A program made the position numbers and the translations under genes. From positions 1 through 49,177 of the forward strand of contig JAVVXB010000024.1 in NCBI GenBank assembly GCA_036651815.1: a stretch of DNA of 49,177 nt, in the 5' to 3' direction. The notes below the pieces were generated by a model. That model made no database searches, was not told where the DNA came from, and saw only the letters and a program-made list of their open reading frames with translations. Positions 44,214 to 49,177 of the stretch are shown one piece after another; the stretch's first letter is position 1; every line of letters starts with the position of its first letter. The DNA comes from JAVVXB01 sp036651815. Lineage in GTDB: Bacteria > Bacillota > Clostridia > Christensenellales > CAG-138.

Positions 44214-45326
44214 TTACGCCCATTCTAGTTTAATTCTATTTTTCGGACATCTCGCCACGCATAGACCACAGCCGGAGCATCGCTTTTGATCGATCACGAT
44301 ACCGGTTCCCGTGTGAGTGACCGCGTCATACAAGCAACCGCTACAGCATAATTCACAATCGTCGTTGCAAGGAGCAAGCAGATGCGCTGTCAGGGGACGC
44401 GGCTTGATATCCTCAAATGGATGTAGCGTTGGCAGTGCGGCGCCGCGGATTTCGGAAACATCCATATAGCCGTGTGCATCCAGCCACGTATTGAGATCGT
44501 TTATGATCTTGGTGATGATGCCGTAGCCGGAGAGTTGAATCGCAGATGCCAGCTGCACTGCAGTTGCGCCAAGCATGAGAAACTCCAGCATGTGCTCATG
44601 ATTTGTAATGCCCCCTACGCTGCAAATTTGCATGGGTGTGTACTGGCGCAGCTGTGCAGTTGTAGCCAATGAAACAGGCCGTATGTCGCGACCGGTATAG
44701 CCGCCGTAGGAAGCCATTTCAGCCCGCATGGTTTCGATATTGACCCCCATCAGTCCCTTGAGCGCATCAATGGCGCTGACTGCACTGGCTCCGGCCTCCT
44801 GAATGGCACGCAGAAAATCGGGAGATACGGCAGCTTCGTAGGAAAGTTTCACCATAACGGGGATCTGCACGGCCTTGACGGCTGCTTGCACGAACCGATA
44901 GATATCCTTTGAATGGTTGCAGATATGCTGATTCCGCGTACCGATGGGCGCGGAAATGCTGATTTCGATCGCATCGGCTCCCATTCGTTCCACCTTTGAC
45001 GCAAGATAGGAAATTTCCGATTCCGAGGAACCCCAGATGCTACAAAATAGTTTGCTGTCGCGTTTTTTGATGGTTTCTAATGCTGCTTCCCATTGTTCTA
45101 ACTGCAATTCCGAATACAACATGGTGTTGAAAAGACGGCTTCCATCGGAAAACAGACGCGGACAAATGCGACGCCGGGCTTCCAGTGTGATGGTCTCCGT
45201 GATCACGGCTGCCGCGCCGGCATCGATGCAACGTTGAATGGATGCGGCGTCTCTTGCCCATGGACCAGATGCCACCAGGACCGGGTTTTTGAGTTGGAGA
45301 CCCATTAGATCAATTGAATTGGACAT
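44214..45326 (-). CDS. Dihydroorotate/dihydropyrimidine dehydrogenase-like flavoprotein with ferredoxin tail
   Basis: A TIM-barrel FMN enzyme of the dihydroorotate dehydrogenase superfamily (LMGLQLKNPVLVASGPW at the start), fused at the C-terminus to a ferredoxin-like domain. The last cluster is complete (CSGCGLCVARCP); an upstream Cys-rich segment (CNDDCELCCSGC) may hold a second. This layout recalls PreA, the pyrimidine-reducing subunit of NAD-dependent dihydropyrimidine dehydrogenase. The conserved ELNLSCP motif is EISISAP here, so the pyrimidine-contacting Asn is lost, while a Cys at the catalytic position (QHICNHS) is kept. No PreT partner is present. The ATG at 45326 follows AAAAGGAG. 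Substrate unknown; pyrimidine metabolism is suggested by context. Confidence 0.78.
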   Translation of the reverse strand: MSNSIDLMGLQLKNPVLVASGPWARDAASIQRCIDAGAAAVITETITLEARRRICPRLFSDGSRLFNTMLYSELQLEQWEAALETIKKRDSKLFCSIWGSSESEISYLASKVERMGADAIEISISAPIGTRNQHICNHSKDIYRFVQAAVKAVQIPVMVKLSYEAAVSPDFLRAIQEAGASAVSAIDALKGLMGVNIETMRAEMASYGGYTGRDIRPVSLATTAQLRQYTPMQICSVGGITNHEHMLEFLMLGATAVQLASAIQLSGYGIITKIINDLNTWLDAHGYMDVSEIRGAALPTLHPFEDIKPRPLTAHLLAPCNDDCELCCSGCLYDAVTHTGTGIVIDQKRCSGCGLCVARCPKNRIKLEWA

Positions 45327-45345
45327 ACGGATGCTCCTTTTTGCT

Positions 45346-45426
45346 TTAATCGAACAGTTCGTATATATATTCCGTGTTACCACAGGATTTGCAGATTATC
45401 AGCTTCGGGTGGAAATGCATCTGTTG
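45346..45426 (-). pseudogene. Remnant of a second LacI-family gene (C-terminal tail only)
   Basis: Between lacI and the flavoprotein gene, the minus strand encodes 26 residues, including HPKLIICKSCGNTEYIYELF, ending in a stop at 45346-45348. They match the C-terminal tail of the adjacent regulator (QPKLKIRKSCGNTKYIYELFD) at most positions. A TAA lies directly upstream in frame, so only the tail remains. The DNA differs mainly at third codon positions, so this is a paralogue relic and not a recent tandem copy. Confidence 0.8.
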
Positions 45427-45461
45427 TTATTTCAACTTAAGGCAGAAACGTATTCGTCGAT

Positions 45462-46487
45462 TTAGTCAAAGAGCTCATAGATATATTTTGTATTGCCACA
45501 GGATTTTCGAATTTTCAATTTGGGTTGTAAAATCATCTCTTGTGGAACGCCAAGTTCTAGTTCCTTGTTTTCAATATTATCCAGCAAGAGGCGCGCGGCT
45601 GCCATCCCTAATTTAACCGCGGGATGCTCAAGACAAGTCAACGGCGGAGATACAATGGAGCACATGGGCGAATCGGTCATGCTTGCCAATGCCAACTGTT
45701 GTGGAATCAATAGGCCGGTATCCTGCGCCGCTTTCATTACGCCAAGCGCCTGTTCATCACTTGCGGTGACCAGCGCGTCCGGAAAATCATCCTGCTGTAC
45801 CATCCGCTGTCCAGCGATATAGCCGCCTTGCACACTGCTTTCTCCGAAAGATTGCTTGCACTTGATTCTTTTACCGCTTTCGCGTTGTGCTCTACGGAAT
45901 CCGGCTTCGATTTGTGCGGTTTCATTTGTTTGTAGATTGTCCAGCAGCAGGTCAATTCGCTGATGACCGAGTCCGATCAGATGCCGTATCAGCCGATAGG
46001 TTCCTTCCTCAAAATCAATATAGCACAGTGTCTCACAGCCGCTGATGCGGTTTTTTCCAATATGGATGCTTGGAATCTTTGTATTTTGCAGATGCAGTGC
46101 TTGCTGCTCATCCAGATGGGAGGAAACTAAAACGATGCCGTCAATGCGGCGCGCCGCCACCATTTTAATGAAATCAAATTCAATTTGGGGATTGCCATGC
46201 GTATTGCAAAAGAACACGGCATAGTCTTTACTTCTTACCACGGTTTCGATGCCCGAGATTACCTTTTGATAGAAATCCGATTCAATGCTGGGGATGAGCA
46301 ACGCAATCGTATTGGTTTTACTGAGGTTAAGACTGCGCGCAAAAAAATTAGGCGTGTAGTTGAGCTGTTTCATCATACTGAGTACGTGCTCGCGCGTTTC
46401 GGGCAACACCTGCTCGGGATGATTTAGTACGCGGGAAATGGTAGCGACCGATACACCGGCCATCTCCGCGACTTTGCGAATGTTCAT
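45462..46487 (-). CDS. LacI-family transcriptional regulator
   Basis: A 341-residue repressor-type regulator. The N-terminal helix-turn-helix (NIRKVAEMAGVSVATISRVLNHP, residues 2-24) and hinge helix are followed by a periplasmic-binding-protein-like ligand domain (TIALLIPSIESDFYQKVISGIE, then GIVLVSSHLDEQ, and IPQQLALASMTDSPMCSIVSPPLT). The C-terminal KSCG segment is a common LacI-family end, here extended by NTKYIYELFD. It stands beside the CodB-type permease and the flavoprotein gene, and two candidate operators occur in front of nucleobase genes. The natural inference is a nucleobase- or nucleoside-responsive repressor; the ligand is not known. Confidence 0.92.
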   Translation of the reverse strand: MNIRKVAEMAGVSVATISRVLNHPEQVLPETREHVLSMMKQLNYTPNFFARSLNLSKTNTIALLIPSIESDFYQKVISGIETVVRSKDYAVFFCNTHGNPQIEFDFIKMVAARRIDGIVLVSSHLDEQQALHLQNTKIPSIHIGKNRISGCETLCYIDFEEGTYRLIRHLIGLGHQRIDLLLDNLQTNETAQIEAGFRRAQRESGKRIKCKQSFGESSVQGGYIAGQRMVQQDDFPDALVTASDEQALGVMKAAQDTGLLIPQQLALASMTDSPMCSIVSPPLTCLEHPAVKLGMAAARLLLDNIENKELELGVPQEMILQPKLKIRKSCGNTKYIYELFD

Positions 46488-46515
46488 AATTGTACCACCT
46501 GTTATTATTCTTGAT

Positions 46516-46545
46516 AGTATACCACGTACTAAAGGGTTGCTTCAA
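46516..46545 (-). promoter_or_regulatory. Promoter of the LacI-family regulator
   Basis: On the minus strand TTGAAG (46545-46540) is followed after 18 bases by TATACT (46521-46516), with a TGG extension giving an extended -10. The transcript would begin about 25 bases before the start codon. Confidence 0.7.
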
Positions 46546-46556
46546 GCAGGGATGGA

Positions 46557-46570
46557 TGTAAATAGTTTCT
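46557..46570 (+). promoter_or_regulatory. Weak operator-like site upstream of lacI
   Basis: TGTAAATAGTTTCT matches the permease operator TGTAAATGGTTACA at 11 of 14 positions. It lies just upstream of the lacI promoter and could be an autoregulatory site, but the second half is poor. The surrounding 309-base region between lacI and the permease gene contains only promoters and these sites. Confidence 0.3.
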
Positions 46571-46713
46571 TCTGACAATTGAATAATAATTAATTACACA
46601 TTTTTTTGCGCTGTTTACGAGGTGAAAACCGCCGTACACAAGCATATTCGTGGAAGATCGTAGTATTACATACAAAAAAAGTACATTATTACGGTGATAT
46701 TTCTATAATTTGG

Positions 46714-46747
46714 TTGACAACGGCGCAATGAATGAGTAAATTATAAT
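46714..46747 (+). promoter_or_regulatory. Promoter of the CodB-type permease
   Basis: A consensus TTGACA at 46714-46719 is followed by TAAATT at 46737-46742 (17-base spacer) and an overlapping consensus TATAAT at 46742-46747 (22-base spacer). Which -10 is used cannot be decided, but the region is clearly a promoter. Confidence 0.65.
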
Positions 46748-46751
46748 TAGC

Positions 46752-46771
46752 GGATGTAAATGGTTACATCC
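46752..46771 (+). promoter_or_regulatory. Operator immediately downstream of the permease promoter
   Basis: A perfect inverted repeat, GGATGTAA (46752-46759) and TTACATCC (46764-46771) around ATGG. The core TGTAAATGGTTACA fits the LacI/CcpA cre consensus at 13 of 14 positions. Its place at the transcription start suggests repression, by the LacI-family protein encoded next door or by CcpA. Confidence 0.75.
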
Positions 46772-46796
46772 AGCAATTTCAATTGGAGGTAGTATC

Positions 46797-48059
46797 ATGG
46801 AGAATCCAAAAAAACAACGCGTAGATGTTGATTATTCGTTGGAAGCGGTTCCTCAATCTGCCAGAAAAGGATTCATGGCTATGTTTGCCATCATGCTAGG
46901 CTTTACGTTTTTTTCAGCCAGTATGAGCGTCGGTGCAAAGATGGGCAACGGTCTTGATCTGAGCGGATTTATCTGGGCGGTTCTTATTGGAGGCATCATC
47001 CTTGGAGCTTACACGGGCGGCCTTGCGTATATTGGCTGCAACACCGGACTTAGTCTCGACTTGCTTGCGCACCATTCCTTTGGTACCATTGGTTCATACC
47101 TCCCCTCGGCATTGATCAGCTTTACGCAGATTGGATGGTTTGGCGTTGGTGCGGCTATGTTTGCCATTCCAGCTGCCGAATTATTGGGGATAAGCCCGTG
47201 GATACTGGTGGTTATTGCCGGCGCGTGCATGACAACATCTGCATATTTCGGCATCAAGGGCATTGAAATCGTAAGCTACATTTCTGTGCCGCTGATTGCC
47301 ATTCTGGGTATTTATTCCATGGTCACGGCAACGACTGCAGGCGGTGGACTGACCGCAATCTTTGGAAAATCTGCCGGCAGCGTTTCACTCTTTGCGGCGG
47401 TCGGAATGGTCATCGGATCGTTCGTTTCTGGTGGTACGGCAACACCAAACTTCGTACGATTTGCGAAGAATAACAAAATTGCTGTCATTTCTACAGTTAT
47501 CGCGTTCTTCCTTGGCAACACGCTGATGTTTGCATTCGGTGCAGTTGGTGGAGCATTCACGGGAAAAGACGATATTTTCTATGTCATGATTGCACAAGGG
47601 CTGGCAATTCCGGCGCTGATCGTACTGGGTGCCAACATCTGGACAACAAATGATAACGCGTTGTACACCTCTGGTTTGGGACTTTCAAATATCACCAAGG
47701 TTCGGAAACGTCCGATGGTACTCATTGCCGGTCTTGTTGGTACAGTGACCGCGATCTGGCTATACAACAACTTCGTTGGATGGCTTTCGTTCCTCAACGC
47801 CACATTGCCGCCGATCGGTGCAATAATTATGCTTGATTACTTCCTGCATAAGGAAAATTACATGAAAGCGAATGCACCGATTAAAAAGGTGAATTGGTGC
47901 GCGATCGCAGGTGTTGTTGCAGGCGCGTTGGTTGGTAACTTTGTCAAATGGGGCATTGCGGCGATCAATGCGATGGTCATTGCTTGCGTAATCTATTATG
48001 TTGGTTCGAAAATCTTCTACAAAATAGAAAAAGCAGAAGCAACTAAGGTTCAAGCTTAA
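46797..48059 (+). CDS. codB: NCS1-family cytosine permease (CodB-like)
   Basis: A 420-residue transporter with 12 membrane helices, of the nucleobase:cation symporter-1 family, the same size as E. coli CodB. Recognisable segments include the N-terminal DYSLEAVPQSARKGFMAMFAIMLGFTFFSASMS, QIGWFGVGAAMFA, FGIKGIEIVSYISVP, GTATPNFVRFAKNNK and NIWTTNDNALYTSGLGLSNI. GGAGGT precedes the ATG. It would import cytosine or a related base for the deaminase-type enzyme at 42745-43980, with which it shares an operator. Other NCS1 substrates (uracil, hydantoin, purines) remain possible, but sequence and length favour CodB. Confidence 0.9.
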   Translation: MENPKKQRVDVDYSLEAVPQSARKGFMAMFAIMLGFTFFSASMSVGAKMGNGLDLSGFIWAVLIGGIILGAYTGGLAYIGCNTGLSLDLLAHHSFGTIGSYLPSALISFTQIGWFGVGAAMFAIPAAELLGISPWILVVIAGACMTTSAYFGIKGIEIVSYISVPLIAILGIYSMVTATTAGGGLTAIFGKSAGSVSLFAAVGMVIGSFVSGGTATPNFVRFAKNNKIAVISTVIAFFLGNTLMFAFGAVGGAFTGKDDIFYVMIAQGLAIPALIVLGANIWTTNDNALYTSGLGLSNITKVRKRPMVLIAGLVGTVTAIWLYNNFVGWLSFLNATLPPIGAIIMLDYFLHKENYMKANAPIKKVNWCAIAGVVAGALVGNFVKWGIAAINAMVIACVIYYVGSKIFYKIEKAEATKVQA

Positions 48060-48186
48060 AAAATTAGTGCGCTTCACACACGTGCTGACGTGGCCATGCA
48101 ATGTAAACAATCGAAACACTGTAAGAAGTCAAATTGCTATTGTACGTAATACATCGTTATACAGACTTAACGAGGAATGAATACAG

Positions 48187-48229
48187 GTGACAAGCCTTTG
48201 CCAATGTAGCGGAGGCTTGTCACTTTTCT
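48187..48229 (+). terminator. Terminator downstream of codB
   Basis: GTGACAAGCCT (48187-48197) pairs with AGGCTTGTCAC (48213-48223) around a 15-base loop, followed by TTTTCTT. It lies 128 bases after the codB stop. Confidence 0.8.
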
Positions 48230-48269
48230 TGACGCAATGTCATTCGTCTGCTAAAAGAATCGACTTAAT

Positions 48270-48552
48270 GCCAATCATTGGGGCATGAGCCTTAGATGAA
48301 GCAACAGCGGAAGCCATTTGTGAATGGGTGTAGCGTTTAAGTTGCAATAAAAACGGTTCTTCGTCAATCGTTGGGGTAAGCGTCAGTAGATAAAGTCACA
48401 GAAGAGGCCACTTTGAAGAAGCGAATGGCTTCTTAACGTTGAGCGCGAACAGGATACGACGATGGATATTGTGGCTCAATAATTAATCCGTCTGCGGGGA
48501 AAGCGGATTCAGAAAGCAATTATCCGATGGGTGTAGCAATTCAAGTTATAAT
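48270..48552. repeat. Degenerate repeats in a gene-free tract
   Basis: The 570 bases between codB and the tRNAs hold no gene. Two families of imperfect direct repeats occur: CAATCATTGGGG (48272-48283) and CAATCGTTGGGG (48365-48376), and an 11-base exact ATGGGTGTAGC at 48324-48334 and 48527-48537, each followed by a similar AAGTT-AAT stretch. Short open reading scraps across them (such as DEATAEAICEWV then a stop) suggest decayed coding or mobile sequence. The origin is unknown. Confidence 0.5.
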
Positions 48553-48583
48553 TTATAAAACAAGTTGACACGAACAATTCTCA

Positions 48584-48612
48584 TTGACAAAACACGGGAA
48601 AATTGCTATACT
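48584..48612 (+). promoter_or_regulatory. Strong promoter of the tRNA-Ser genes
   Basis: TTGACA at 48584-48589 and TATACT at 48607-48612 are exactly 17 bases apart, with a TGC extension before the -10. The tRNA begins 17 bases after the -10, as expected for a stable RNA promoter. Confidence 0.9.
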
Positions 48613-48629
48613 CTACAAAGAAATTGACT

Positions 48630-48718
48630 GGAGAGATGTCCGAGTGGTTTATGGAGCCGGTCTTGAAAACCGGTGATGCTGAGAGGCACCGGGGGTTCAA
48701 ATCCCTCTCTCTCCGCCA
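48630..48718 (+). tRNA. tRNA-Ser(UGA)
   Basis: The acceptor arms GGAGAGA and TCTCTCC pair fully; the anticodon stem CCGGT/ACCGG encloses the loop CTTGAAA, so the anticodon is UGA (codon UCA). A long variable arm, typical of serine tRNA, and a GGTTCAAATCC T-arm are present. The CCA end is encoded. Confidence 0.97.
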
Positions 48719-48735
48719 GCATCTAATTTTGTTTT

Positions 48736-48828
48736 GGAGAAGTACCCAAGTGGCTATAAGGGGCTCCCCTGCTAAGGGAGTAGACTGGGGTAACCGGTGC
48801 GTGGGTTCAAATCCCACCTTCTCCGCCA
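48736..48828 (+). tRNA. tRNA-Ser(GCU)
   Basis: The acceptor arms GGAGAAG and CTTCTCC pair fully; the anticodon stem CTCCC/GGGAG encloses CTGCTAA, so the anticodon is GCU (codons AGC/AGU). The long variable arm and the GGTTCAAATCC T-arm fit serine tRNA, and CCA is encoded. It lies 17 bases after the first tRNA-Ser, so the two share one transcript. Confidence 0.97.
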
Positions 48829-48836
48829 TCTGATTG

Positions 48837-48879
48837 AAATCCGAACCCTTTCTTTTTTATAGGAGAGGCGTTCGGATTT
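48837..48879 (+). terminator. Terminator of the tRNA-Ser transcript
   Basis: AAATCCGAAC (48837-48846) pairs with GTTCGGATTT (48870-48879), followed by a broken T-rich stretch (GTTGTTTATTTT). It lies nine bases after the second tRNA. Bases 48880-49123 beyond it are AT-rich, and I see no gene or clear signal in them. Confidence 0.7.
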
Positions 48880-49135
48880 GTTGTTTATTTTAACAAAACA
48901 TATAATATTTCAAATAATCTGTAACGAATTGTGAGGCTGAAATACCACGTTAGAGCTGTTATTTATGATAGAAATAAAGAAGTAATGCTTTCTATCTAAT
49001 TGGCTTAAAATGCATTCCAAAGTGTTACATTTGATTGATTGTCCAAGAGACATTTATTTATCATTAACAAATTCCAAATACTCCTTTATCGGATATACTT
49101 TTAATATGCTGCTTTAACATCATGGAGGTAATGCT

Positions 49136-49177
49136 ATGCCTGAAGAAAAAGTTCGGCTTTCAGATGCGGAGTGGCGG
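49136..49177 (+). CDS. BlaI/MecI-family transcriptional regulator (partial, runs off the window)
   Basis: Only 14 codons are present: MPEEKVRLSDAEWR. The pattern LSDAEW at the very start is the hallmark of BlaI/MecI/CopY-type winged-helix repressors, which usually read ISDAEWEVM at this place. GGAGGT stands seven bases before the ATG. A BlaR1-type membrane sensor often follows such genes, but it would lie beyond the window. Confidence 0.65.
   Translation, partial: MPEEKVRLSDAEWR

Noticed and set aside
48581..48833. Open frames of 76-82 codons on both strands over the tRNA genes, one reading VGFEPT
   Set aside because: They are artefacts of the two serine tRNA genes; the VGFEPT-type peptide is a well-known spurious translation of tRNA-Ser reverse strands.
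1..49177. CRISPR arrays, prophage genes or an intact insertion sequence
   Set aside because: I found no regularly spaced identical repeats, no cas, capsid, portal or integrase-like proteins, and only a transposase scrap near 37.6 kb.

Overview
The window reads as a chromosomal segment of a spore-forming, anaerobic member of the Clostridia. The grounds are Gram-positive style ribosome binding sites (GGAGG-type), a spoIVFA/spoIVFB-like pair, a prolipoprotein/Lgt-type gene, VanW-domain and BlaI-type proteins, a Clostridia-type radical SAM + DUF2344 + RNase G cluster, and two molybdenum hydroxylases typical of purine-using anaerobes. Base composition is moderate and even. I see no rRNA, no CRISPR array, no intact insertion sequence and no prophage.

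Layout. 0.2-2.2 kb (+): rsmD, coaD and a coiled-coil protein with an acidic tail, overlapping by ATGA. 2.3-4.4 kb (-): an SPFH/prohibitin protein followed by a secreted bactofilin-like membrane protein. 4.6-7.1 kb (-): a fused xanthine dehydrogenase of the selenium-dependent type, with a strong promoter and a long leader. 7.3-12.4 kb (-): a glycoside operon (GH1, GH36, GPH symporter) with 4-base overlaps and an operator inside its promoter. 12.5-13.9 kb (+): an amino acid permease. 14.2-21.9 kb (+): the complete high-affinity potassium system kdpABCDE, then a stand-alone Hpt protein. 22.5-27.6 kb (-): lgt-like gene, pncB, a lipoprotein and a VanW/G5 protein. 27.8-29.2 kb (+): recX and nnrD. 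29.3-31.6 kb (-): amidohydrolase and alanine racemase. 31.7-37.4 kb (+): spoIVFA/spoIVFB-like pair, B12-binding-type radical SAM protein, DUF2344 protein, RNase G. 37.4-38.6 kb: a scar with a transposase relic, then two divergent uncharacterised small genes. 38.8-48.1 kb: a nucleobase region. 48.6-48.8 kb: two tRNA-Ser genes. The window ends inside a BlaI/MecI-type regulator.

The nucleobase region is the most coherent accessory module. A split xanthine dehydrogenase-type enzyme (xdhABC order) diverges from a cytosine-deaminase family gene. These are followed by a dihydroorotate/dihydropyrimidine dehydrogenase-like flavoprotein with a ferredoxin tail, a LacI-family regulator and a CodB-type permease. 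The core TGTAAAYGGTTAC occurs in front of both the deaminase and the permease, which suggests one regulator (or CcpA) controls uptake and breakdown together. Together with the fused dehydrogenase at 4.6-7.1 kb this points to use of purines and pyrimidines as nutrients.

Main oddities: an Lgt homologue that has lost the signature Arg, Asn and Glu residues; a second, degenerate copy of the LacI C-terminal tail downstream of lacI; a bactofilin-like domain carrying a signal peptide next to an SPFH protein; a PreA-like enzyme with an altered pyrimidine-binding motif; and a 570-base gene-free tract with degenerate repeats upstream of the tRNAs.
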